Assembly (NCBI GenBank): GCA_046719465.1
Contig: JBDNCV010000112.1
Coordinates: 1-13,181, forward strand
Source of the DNA: JANWYT01 sp046719465
GTDB lineage: Bacteria > Chloroflexota > Anaerolineae > Aggregatilineales > Phototrophicaceae
Length of the DNA stretch: 13,181 bases
Direction: 5' to 3'
Positions 1 through 5,745 of the stretch are shown piece by piece. Each line of letters starts with the position of its first letter. The stretch's first letter is position 1. The position numbers and the translations under genes were made by a program. The notes beneath the pieces are model-generated. The model did no database searches, was not told where the DNA came from, and saw only the letters and a program-made list of their open reading frames with translations.

Positions 1-2
1 TA

Positions 3-104
3 ACGGGTATCGATGGGCGTATTCCTGTCCTGATGGCGATGGCCGCGCGCCGTTCGTATCACGAGAATCGTCCTGTTCGTCTCGACGAGATCCTTAACTC
101 CTAA
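3..104 (+). CDS. C-terminal end of a Gfo/Idh/MocA-family oxidoreductase (partial)
   Basis: Reading frame 3 is open from the window edge to a TAA at 102-104 and gives 33 residues beginning TGIDGRIPVLMAMAARRSYH and ending in a segment with NRPVRLDEI. The pattern 'G-x-D-G-x-x-x-x-x-x-A-x-A-A-x-x-S-x-x-x-x-RPV-L' matches the last helix and tail of inositol 2-dehydrogenase-like NAD(P)-dependent sugar dehydrogenases (IolG/MocA). The Rossmann and catalytic parts lie outside the window, so substrate cannot be judged. It is followed 32 bases later by an IolA/MmsA-type start, which fits an inositol or sugar-acid catabolic operon. The family call rests on a short tail only and could be wrong. Confidence 0.55.
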   Translation, partial: TGIDGRIPVLMAMAARRSYHENRPVRLDEILNS

Positions 105-123
105 CTCCACAGCATAGACTGAT

Positions 124-129
124 GAGGAG
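124..129 (+). promoter_or_regulatory. Ribosome binding site GAGGAG that sets the start at 137
   Basis: GAGGAG lies 7 bases before ATG 137. It overlaps the alternative in-frame ATG at 122, which has no purine-rich element upstream. This makes 137 the likely start of the mmsA remnant. A retained good Shine-Dalgarno implies the remnant may still be translated. Confidence 0.6.
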
Positions 130-136
130 CCTAGTC

Positions 137-394
137 ATGGTCGAAAAAATCAGAGATTTTATCGGTGGGCAGTGGGTTGAAGCGCCTGATGCGGAGTGGT
201 TAAACGTTATCAACCCAGCCAGTGCCGATGTCATTGGCCACGTGCTGCTGACCCCGCGCGAGATTGTCGCCCGAGCGGTTGAAACCGGCCACAAGGCGTT
301 TCAAGAATGGCGCTCGCACCACGGCATTGAGTTCTACACACAGACGAAAGTTGTGGTGGAACGCTGGCCACGCGAGTGGAATCGGCAGTTTTGA
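137..394 (+). pseudogene. Internal-deletion remnant of (methyl)malonate-semialdehyde dehydrogenase
   Basis: This 85-codon frame combines two ends of one enzyme. Residues 1 to about 60 (KIRDFIGGQWVE, then WLNVINPAS, AVETGHKAFQEWRS) match the N-terminal NAD-binding start of MmsA/IolA, the CoA-acylating dehydrogenase that turns malonate or methylmalonate semialdehyde into acetyl- or propionyl-CoA. Residues about 61 to 85 (HHGIEFYTQTKVVVERWPRE and a short tail) match the extreme C-terminus of the same family. Family members have about 490 residues, so roughly 400, including the catalytic Cys and Glu, are absent. The join is in frame near position 317. It keeps its ribosome binding site and sits 2 bases before the next gene, so it may serve only to couple translation. 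A misassembly that removed about 1.2 kb is the main alternative. Confidence 0.75.
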
Positions 395-396
395 GC

Positions 397-1371
397 ATGA
401 CAACCGTAACGCTAGGCAAATATCGCCATCTGAGCCGCTGCGCCAACGACGCGGGCCACTTTATCATCCTTGCCATTGATCATCGGGCGAATCTGTGGCA
501 GGCGCTGCAAACTCACTCGGCTGAGGCGGTGGATGCATCATCCTTCTTAGCCTTTAAACAAAGTGTGCTCAGCGTTTTGCCTCACACGCCCCACATCACT
601 GGTGTGCTGACCGACCCTGCCTATGGGATCGGGGCTGGCATTGCGCGGGGATCGATTAGCGGACGGCAAGGCCTGCTGGCCCCAATCGAGGTCACCGACT
701 ATGATTTGCCGCCGGACAAGCGCTCGGTAGAATTCATCCCGCATTGGTCAGTTGGCAGCATCAAGCGCGTGGGGGGGGATGGTGTCAAACTTCTGCTGCA
801 CTATCACCCCTCGGCATCAGATCGGGCAGAAAAGGAGAGCATTGTCAGGCAGTTGGTTGAAGCCTGCGCGCAGCACGACATCCCTTTTTTTCTAGAGCCG
901 ATCACCTACAGCCTCGATCCATCACGCCCGTTGTGCACGGCTGAGCTGCGCCAGATCACAGTGGAGATGGTGCGTACCTTCTGTCAGATGGGGGTGGATG
1001 TCCTCAAGCTGCACTTTCCAGTCAATATCGACGAGACACCGCATCACGATGCGTGGCGGTCGGCCTGTGCCGAAGTGGATGCTGCTTGTACCGTCCCGTG
1101 GGTTCTGCTCAGCGCCGGCGTGCCTTTCGACGTGTTCTGTGATCAAGCGCATATCGCCTGCCTTGCAGGGGCAAGCGGTGTGATTGTTGGCCGCGCAGTT
1201 TGGCATGAAGCGGTCACGCTTCAGGGGGAGCAGCGCATGAACTTCATTCAGCAAGTGATGCCGCAGCGTATGTCTAAACTAGCTGCGGTTTGCCAGCATG
1301 GCCGCCCGTGGACGGATCGAATCCATCCCCCCGCTGTTACGTCGGAGTGGTATGTGGATTCAGCTCGTTAA
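397..1371 (+). CDS. LacD/YihT-family class I aldolase (tagatose-1,6-bisphosphate aldolase-like)
   Basis: The 324-residue product resembles LacD and YihT, class I (Schiff-base) aldolases that cleave ketohexose phosphates such as tagatose bisphosphate or 6-deoxy-6-sulfofructose phosphate. Visible family marks are LAIDHR (residues 25-30), DGVKLL (128-133), LEPITY (166-171), DVLKLHFP (201-208) with the expected Schiff-base Lys204, WVLLSAGV (235-242) and ASGVIVGRAVW (259-269). ATG 397 is preferred because TLGKYRHL then falls where family proteins begin; a GTG at 376 would add seven residues overlapping the upstream frame. Two bases separate it from the mmsA remnant. Because MmsA/IolA consumes malonate semialdehyde, an aldolase here might act on 2-deoxy-5-keto-gluconate phosphate; that substrate is inference only. 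It contains a run of eight G near 771-778 but the frame stays intact. Confidence 0.85.
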   Translation: MTTVTLGKYRHLSRCANDAGHFIILAIDHRANLWQALQTHSAEAVDASSFLAFKQSVLSVLPHTPHITGVLTDPAYGIGAGIARGSISGRQGLLAPIEVTDYDLPPDKRSVEFIPHWSVGSIKRVGGDGVKLLLHYHPSASDRAEKESIVRQLVEACAQHDIPFFLEPITYSLDPSRPLCTAELRQITVEMVRTFCQMGVDVLKLHFPVNIDETPHHDAWRSACAEVDAACTVPWVLLSAGVPFDVFCDQAHIACLAGASGVIVGRAVWHEAVTLQGEQRMNFIQQVMPQRMSKLAAVCQHGRPWTDRIHPPAVTSEWYVDSAR

Positions 1372-1482
1372 CCTACTGCAAGTGAACGATTGACCTTTGG
1401 CGAAGTGGGCACAAGAGGAGTGGCTAAAACGATAGACGTGAACTAGACTAAAGCCTCTGCTAGATATGCCTGACGTATCGTC
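1372..1482 (+). other. Intergenic region before hemW, no clear promoter or terminator
   Basis: This 111-base gap holds no recognisable intrinsic terminator for the aldolase operon. A TTGACC at 1390-1395 resembles a -35 box but has no acceptable -10 at 16-18 bases. A TAGATA at 1461-1466 is only weakly -10-like. There is no strong Shine-Dalgarno before ATG 1483. Confidence 0.4.
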
Positions 1483-1483
1483 A
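1471..1483. repeat. Inverted repeat TGACG-TAT-CGTCA touching the hemW start codon
   Basis: TGACGTATCGTCA is a perfect 5-bp inverted repeat with a 3-base centre. Its last base is the A of the hemW ATG, so it fills the position where a ribosome binding site would be expected. It could be a small operator, or chance. Confidence 0.35.
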
Positions 1484-2643
1484 TGAACGGTCTACATTCG
1501 GCTTACATCCACATCCCGTTTTGTCGGCATATTTGCACCTACTGCGCGTTCAACACGTATGCTGGTTTAGACGCGCTGATTCCGGCGTATATGGAGGCGT
1601 TGTGCGCTGAGATTGCCTACGTAGGGGAGCGTCAGCCGGGCATCAAGCTGCACACTGTGTTTTGGGGCGGCGGCACGCCGAGTATGATCCCTGCGACTTG
1701 GATCGCACAGGCGCATGAGACGCTGCGTCGCTATTTCAACGTGTCAGAAGACGCCGAAATCACACTCGAGGCAAACCCAAATGATGTGACGGCCAGCTAC
1801 GCGCGGGAGCTGTTCGACGCAGGGGTGAACCGTTTGAGCGTTGGCGTGCAGTCGGCGAATGAACGCGAACTGCGACTGTATGAGCGCGAGCATGACCACA
1901 CGATGACGATTGCAGCGATCGAAAACGCGCGCAAGGCAGGCTTTCAGAACCTCAGCCTTGATCTCATCTTTGGTAACCCTGACCAGACGATGGACGAGTG
2001 GCAGGCGACGTTGACGGCCGCGTTGGCACTCGCGCCCGAGCACATCTCCCTGTATGGGTTGGAGGTGAAGGGTGGGACGGAACTCAAGCGGCGTGTGCTG
2101 CGCGGTGAGGTTACTATCCCATCGGATGACCTCAGTGCTGACATGTACGAAGTAGCACGGTTGTGGCTGGGGCAAGCAGGTTTCAAGCACTATGAGATCA
2201 GCAACTGGGCGCGCCCGGGCTTTGAATCTCGGCATAATCGCCAGTATTGGCACAATCAGCCGTATTTGGGCTTTGGGGCGGGCGCGCACGGCTATGTCGG
2301 TGGGCAGCGGACGATTGTTGTGCGCTCGCCGCAGCGCTACGTTGCGCTGGCAGGATCGGCTTCGCAGCGCGCATTTCCGCGGTCGCCTGCGACGTCGAAG
2401 TGTGTTCCTGTGTCTGCCGAGGATGAGATCAGCGAGACGATCATGTTGGGGCTGCGTTTGGTGCAGGAAGGGATCAACCGCCGCGCATTTGCAGAGCGTT
2501 TTGGTGTTGATATTGTCGCGCTGCGCCGTGCTGATGTGGAACGCTTGGTAGGGTTGGGGTTACTTGAGGTGAGCGACGAATACGTGCGCCTCTCACCTGC
2601 GGCGTATCTCATCAGCAATCGTGTGATCGCCGAATTGGCTTGA
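1483..2643 (+). CDS. hemW: HemW-like radical SAM protein (HemN-family, probable heme chaperone)
   Basis: The 386-residue product has the radical SAM start YIHIPFC with the cluster motif CRHICTYC (Cys14, Cys18, Cys21) binding a 4Fe-4S cluster, then FWGGGTPS (60-67) for SAM binding, RLSVGVQS, LSLDLIFGNPDQT and HYEISNWARPGFESRHN. The residue after the third Cys-Ala is Phe, not the extra Cys of true oxygen-independent coproporphyrinogen oxidase HemN (CxxxCxxCxC). This places it with HemW, a cytoplasmic heme-binding protein thought to deliver heme to respiratory enzymes. Length is normal for HemW (about 380). ATG 1483 puts IPFC at the usual distance from the N-terminus. The C-terminal HemN_C domain is present. 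The gene stops 4 bases before the convergent prenyl synthase stop. Confidence 0.9.
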   Translation: MNGLHSAYIHIPFCRHICTYCAFNTYAGLDALIPAYMEALCAEIAYVGERQPGIKLHTVFWGGGTPSMIPATWIAQAHETLRRYFNVSEDAEITLEANPNDVTASYARELFDAGVNRLSVGVQSANERELRLYEREHDHTMTIAAIENARKAGFQNLSLDLIFGNPDQTMDEWQATLTAALALAPEHISLYGLEVKGGTELKRRVLRGEVTIPSDDLSADMYEVARLWLGQAGFKHYEISNWARPGFESRHNRQYWHNQPYLGFGAGAHGYVGGQRTIVVRSPQRYVALAGSASQRAFPRSPATSKCVPVSAEDEISETIMLGLRLVQEGINRRAFAERFGVDIVALRRADVERLVGLGLLEVSDEYVRLSPAAYLISNRVIAELA

Positions 2644-2647
2644 ACTC

Positions 2648-3655
2648 TCAGTATTGGCGGTTGAGCAAAAAATCGACGAACGCATCTAATGCAGGGCGCA
2701 TGGCGGCGCGGGGGGCTGCGCGGTCGAGCGCGTTGATAGCCTGCTGGTAGTAGTGTGCTTCTTGCGACAGAGCGTAATCGCGCGCGCCGACATCATCTAG
2801 CAGGCGCACGATTTCGCTGCTGTCAATGGGGTTGGTGGGGTCAGCGTAGATGGTTTGCAGCGCTGGTGATTGTTCGAGCGCATACAGCACAGGCAGCGAC
2901 TTCTTGCGCGAGTCGATGTCGGTAGACGCGGATTTGCCAGTGACGGCTTCTTCCCCCCAGATGCCGAGGATGTCATCGCGGATTTGGAAGGCGATGCCCA
3001 AGTTAAGGCCAAACTCGGCAAAGTGGGCGGCCTGTTCAGCATTCCCTGAGACGATGAACGCCCCTAAGCGCGCGCACGTGGCGATAAGAGCCGCAGATTT
3101 GCCTAAGATCATCGAGATGTACTCGTCGACGGTGACGCTAAGCTGTGACTCGAAGCGCATGTCGAGGTGTTGGCCGCGCGTCAGCTCTAGGTTTGTGTGG
3201 TTGAACATCTGCCAGATCTGCACCATGTTGGAGGCGCTGACTGTGGCTGCGAGGTCGGCAAGGGCAGCATAGGCAAGAGTGAACATCGCGTCACCGGCGT
3301 TGATGGCGTTGGGGATGCCCCACACTTTCCACACGGTGGGGCGGCGATGGCGCAGGGGTGAAGCATCTTGAATGTCGTCGTGGATGAGGGAGAAGTTATG
3401 CAGCAGCTCAACGGCAGCGGCAGCAGGGAGCGCGCGCTGCCACTCGTCGTGCAGCGCGTGGGCGCACAGCAGCAGCATCAACGGGCGCAGACGTTTGCCG
3501 GTCGGTTGATAGTAGGGCGTGCCCTGATCGTCTTCCCACCCGAGGGCGTAGCGCAGCATGACGCCGAACCCGGGTTCATCTGGCAGATGGCGTGACACGA
3601 TGTCGCGCATGACCGCATCGAGCGGCTGCAGGTAGGTTGCAGCTAGCGATTCCAT
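2648..3655 (-). CDS. Short-chain trans-prenyl diphosphate synthase (FPP/GGPP synthase family)
   Basis: This 335-residue cytoplasmic enzyme would condense IPP with allylic diphosphates. It shows GKRLRP (53-58), the first aspartate-rich motif DDIQD (93-97), LRHRRPTVW (101-109), TRGQHLDM (159-166) and the second aspartate motif as FQIRDDILG (223-231) followed by TGKSASTDI. The first motif has no two-residue insertion, and Phe88 is five residues before it. In archaeal-type GGPP synthases a bulky residue at this position limits the chain to about C20, so GGPP or FPP is the likeliest product. That is inference. Start ATG 3655 follows AAGGA within the last codons of the IPP isomerase gene; the gap between the genes is 5 bases. 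GGPP would feed carotenoid, quinone or (bacterio)chlorophyll tails. Confidence 0.88.
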   Translation of the reverse strand: MESLAATYLQPLDAVMRDIVSRHLPDEPGFGVMLRYALGWEDDQGTPYYQPTGKRLRPLMLLLCAHALHDEWQRALPAAAAVELLHNFSLIHDDIQDASPLRHRRPTVWKVWGIPNAINAGDAMFTLAYAALADLAATVSASNMVQIWQMFNHTNLELTRGQHLDMRFESQLSVTVDEYISMILGKSAALIATCARLGAFIVSGNAEQAAHFAEFGLNLGIAFQIRDDILGIWGEEAVTGKSASTDIDSRKKSLPVLYALEQSPALQTIYADPTNPIDSSEIVRLLDDVGARDYALSQEAHYYQQAINALDRAAPRAAMRPALDAFVDFLLNRQY

Positions 3656-3660
3656 GAGGG

Positions 3661-4701
3661 CTAGTCCTTGATGAGGGGGGCCTTGGCCAGCGCAGCGAGA
3701 TTGCGCGAGCCAGTGCAGAGCATGGCGACGCGGAGCTGCGTGATCAATTCGCGCGCGTATTGGTTGGTGGCTTCAACTGAATCTGCAGCGGCTTTGAGGA
3801 AGGGGCCGGCATAGCCTGCAAGAGACGCGCCGAGCGCAATCGTCTTGGCCATATCGATGCCATCGCGCAGGCCCCCACTGGCGATGGTGGGGAGGTGGGG
3901 CGCTGCCTCACGCGCATAACGGATCCCGTCTGCGGTGGGGATGCCCCAATCAGCGAAGGCGCGGGCAACATTGGCGTGGAAGCTGGTGGGGGCGCGGTGA
4001 TACTCCACTTCGCTCCATGAGGTTCCACCAGCGCCTGCGACGTCGATGGCGGCGACGCCAGCATTGGCCAGCAAGCGGATGTCATCTGGGCTGAAGCCCC
4101 AACCCACTTCTTTAGCAATCACGGGCACGCCGACACCACGGCAAACAGCTTCGACTTTGTCGGCGAGGTGAGAGAAGCGGGTGTCCCCCTCGGGCTGAAC
4201 GGCCTCTTGCAGGACGTTGAAGTGCAGAATGAGCGCGTCTGCCTCGACCATGTCGACAGCGCGTCGGCATTGGTCGACCCCATAGCGATAGTTCAACTGG
4301 ACAGCGCCGATGTTGGCAAATAGAAGAATGTCAGGCGCAATATCGCGGACTTGGTAGGTGTAGGCGAGGCGTGGGTCTTCAATGGCGGCGCGCTGAGAGC
4401 CGAGGCCCATAGCGATGCCGTTGGCTTGGGCGACTTCGGCAAGGTTGCGGTTGATGCGCAGGGCGAGGTCTGCGCCGCCGGTCATCGAGGAGATGAGCAG
4501 CGGGGCTTGGAGCGTCTTGCCGAACAGCGTCTGCGAGGTGTCTACATCCTCGAGATCCAGCTCTGGAAGGGCACGATGGACGAAACGGTAGCGTTCCAGC
4601 CCGGTGGTTAGGCGCGGGAAGTCCACGTTTTGTTCAAGATTGATGCGGATATGGTCGACTTTTCGACTCTCAGTGGTCGGCTGCTGCGTGACTTCTGGCA
4701 T
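3661..4701 (-). CDS. fni: Type 2 isopentenyl-diphosphate isomerase (FMN-dependent)
   Basis: The 346-residue product is a TIM-barrel flavoprotein that interconverts IPP and DMAPP, supplying the starter for the prenyl synthase encoded directly downstream. Family marks are RKxDHI (13-18), SSMTGG (71-76), HFNVLQE (160-166) and QPEGD (169-173) that form the substrate/Mg site, AKEVGWG (196-202), GGTSW (225-229) and GGLRDG near the FMN phosphate site. Length is typical (about 340-350). ATG 4701 is preceded by AGGAA and by a good sigma-70-like promoter at 4746-4774, giving a leader of about 40 bases. The two genes form a compact isoprenoid operon that reads away from acp. Confidence 0.95.
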   Translation of the reverse strand: MPEVTQQPTTESRKVDHIRINLEQNVDFPRLTTGLERYRFVHRALPELDLEDVDTSQTLFGKTLQAPLLISSMTGGADLALRINRNLAEVAQANGIAMGLGSQRAAIEDPRLAYTYQVRDIAPDILLFANIGAVQLNYRYGVDQCRRAVDMVEADALILHFNVLQEAVQPEGDTRFSHLADKVEAVCRGVGVPVIAKEVGWGFSPDDIRLLANAGVAAIDVAGAGGTSWSEVEYHRAPTSFHANVARAFADWGIPTADGIRYAREAAPHLPTIASGGLRDGIDMAKTIALGASLAGYAGPFLKAAADSVEATNQYARELITQLRVAMLCTGSRNLAALAKAPLIKD

Positions 4702-4745
4702 GGAGAGGGGTTCCTGTAAACAATGAGTGTGCTGCTGACCGGAGT

Positions 4746-4774
4746 ATCGTACTGCGAGCAGGAGAGCGTGTCAA
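4746..4774 (-). promoter_or_regulatory. Sigma-70-like promoter for the fni-prenyl synthase operon
   Basis: On the minus strand a perfect TTGACA (4769-4774) is followed after exactly 17 bases by TACGAT (4746-4751), four of six matches to TATAAT. Transcription would begin near 4739, about 38 bases before the fni ATG. Predicted by consensus only. Confidence 0.6.
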
Positions 4775-4779
4775 TGACA
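4769..4779. repeat. Palindrome TGTCA-A-TGACA at the divergent -35 boxes
   Basis: TGTCAATGACA has perfect 5-bp arms around one base. Its left arm belongs to the fni -35 (TTGACA on minus) and its right arm to the acp -35 (ATGACA on plus), the two boxes sharing base 4774. It may simply be two back-to-back -35 boxes or may also be an operator controlling both genes. Confidence 0.6.
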
Positions 4780-4801
4780 GCGGTGGCGTACACTTTACTA
4801 T
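4774..4801 (+). promoter_or_regulatory. Sigma-70-like promoter for acp
   Basis: ATGACA (4774-4779, five of six to TTGACA) is followed after 16 bases by TACTAT (4796-4801, four of six to TATAAT). The start would be near 4808, leaving a leader of about 80 bases before the acp ATG. Predicted by consensus only. Confidence 0.5.
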
Positions 4802-4840
4802 CAAGAACAGGGTGAGTACACTTTTACCTGCTCAAAGTGT
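4790..4840. repeat. Three copies of ACACTTT upstream of acp
   Basis: ACACTTT occurs at 4790-4796 and 4818-4824 in direct orientation and as AAAGTGT at 4834-4840. The first two lie in longer direct repeats beginning GTACACTTT, 28 bases apart. The second and third form an inverted repeat with a 9-base spacer in the predicted acp leader. The first overlaps the first base of the predicted -10 box. An operator array or leader hairpin is possible. Confidence 0.5.
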
Positions 4841-4874
4841 CGCATCCTGAATGAGACAATTACAGAATCCGGTT

Positions 4875-4880
4875 GGAGGG
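4875..4880 (+). promoter_or_regulatory. Strong ribosome binding site for acp
   Basis: GGAGGG ends 8 bases before ATG 4889, the strongest Shine-Dalgarno noted in the window and consistent with high translation of an abundant carrier protein. Confidence 0.75.
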
Positions 4881-4888
4881 AAAAGCAA

Positions 4889-5128
4889 ATGGCTAGCATT
4901 GAAGAGCGCGTCAAAGCGATTGTGGTGGATGTGCTGAATGTAGACGAGTCGCGGGTGGTGCCGGAAGCGCGCTTCCGTGATGATCTGGAAGCGGACTCGC
5001 TCGATCTGGTGGAGCTGATCATGCAGTTCGAAGAAGCCTTCGGGGGTGAGATCAGCGATGAGGCGGCGCAGAAGATCGAAACGGTGGGACAGGCCATCAA
5101 CTACATCGAAACGCACATGAACAGCTAG
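4889..5128 (+). CDS. acpP: Acyl carrier protein
   Basis: The 79-residue acidic protein has the standard four-helix ACP layout: helix I IEERVKAIVVDVL, the DSLDLVEL motif at 36-43 whose Ser37 would receive 4'-phosphopantetheine, and the closing AAQKIETVGQAINYIE. It carries growing acyl chains in the cytoplasm for fatty acid synthesis. The spacing of the Ser and the sequence around it resemble housekeeping AcpP more than polyketide carriers. It stands alone, not beside fabD, fabG or fabF, so a specialised role cannot be excluded. It has its own predicted promoter, a strong ribosome binding site and an intrinsic terminator, so it is probably a single-gene transcript. Its stop is 2 bases from the stop of the convergent membrane protein gene. 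Confidence 0.93.
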   Translation: MASIEERVKAIVVDVLNVDESRVVPEARFRDDLEADSLDLVELIMQFEEAFGGEISDEAAQKIETVGQAINYIETHMNS

Positions 5129-5130
5129 GC

Positions 5131-5745
5131 TCAGGCTGGATCAATTGAAGGGCGCTGCGGCGCCCTTTTTGATTGGAGGATAAGAGCAGCACTGATGGCG
5201 TAGGTGAAGAGCAAGGCGGGTGCTGCGAGGCCAAGCTGGTATGGGATCTGGTACTGCGTCAGGTAGGCATGGGTTTGTGTGAGCGCAAGTAAAAAAAGGC
5301 CTGTACCGATCACGTGAAGCACAAGCAGGGTGTATTTCGTATAGTGAAAACTCGCTAATGCGACGATAGTGACAGAGGCAGCAAGAAACAGCAAAGCAAT
5401 GAGCAGCTGCTGTTGGTAGTTGGGGTCATTGGGATGAGTGAGAAATTCGAGCGGAGGTAGTTGAGATAGGGTGACGACCCCTACTGCGACTGTAGTGCCG
5501 AGCCAGTTGAAGCGTGTACTGCGCATAGTCAAGAAATAAACTGCGGAGAGAAAGACGACGACAAGCTGCAAACGCAGCGTAAAAGAAAGCAGCAGGGCAG
5601 GTGAGGCATGGCGCTCGGCTGGCAGTAGGCTTGCCCACTCAGCAAAGTCAAAGAGTGTGAACGATAAACTGCCCGCATTGGATTGTACAAGTGGCGCAGT
5701 AAGGACAAACGATAGAGATGTTAGAAACAGAATTCGCATAGTCAT
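5131..5745 (-). CDS. Unknown six-helix membrane protein
   Basis: I do not recognise this 204-residue protein. Hydrophobic segments lie near residues 4-20 (could be a signal anchor), 51-73, 80-97, 113-132, 137-156 and 170-190, followed by a basic tail QSKRAPQRPS. There is no obvious catalytic motif. Its start codon overlaps the stop of the BchI-family ATPase gene in an ATGA (5742-5745), so the two are probably translationally coupled and may work together. It is the last gene of the minus-strand run. A second in-frame ATG lies two codons further on. Its 3' end encodes, on the opposite strand, the acp terminator. The DNA looks less GC-rich than its neighbours by eye; this was not computed. Confidence 0.75.
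   Translation of the reverse strand: MTMRILFLTSLSFVLTAPLVQSNAGSLSFTLFDFAEWASLLPAERHASPALLLSFTLRLQLVVVFLSAVYFLTMRSTRFNWLGTTVAVGVVTLSQLPPLEFLTHPNDPNYQQQLLIALLFLAASVTIVALASFHYTKYTLLVLHVIGTGLFLLALTQTHAYLTQYQIPYQLGLAAPALLFTYAISAALILQSKRAPQRPSIDPA
5148..5170 (+). terminator. Intrinsic terminator of acp, inside the convergent gene
   Basis: AAGGGCGC pairs with GCGCCCTT across a TGCG loop, and the run of five T (5166-5170) follows on the plus strand. It starts 20 bases after the acp stop. It lies within the last codons of the minus-strand membrane protein gene. Read on the minus strand the hairpin is followed by TTCAATTG, so it is a poor terminator in that direction. Confidence 0.85.

Noticed and set aside
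376..396. GTG 376 as the aldolase start
   Set aside because: It would add seven residues lying in another frame of the mmsA remnant; ATG 397 puts TLGKYRHL at the usual N-terminus of the family.
771..778. Run of eight G as a possible frameshift or phase-variation tract
   Set aside because: The aldolase frame continues through it with family-typical sequence on both sides, so there is no sign of a broken frame.
1390..1418. TTGACC as the -35 box of a hemW promoter
   Set aside because: No acceptable -10 sequence lies 16-18 bases downstream.
1744..2289. Long antisense open frame of 181 codons within hemW
   Set aside because: Low-complexity, Arg-rich product with no recognisable motif opposite a well-conserved gene; a shadow of codon bias.
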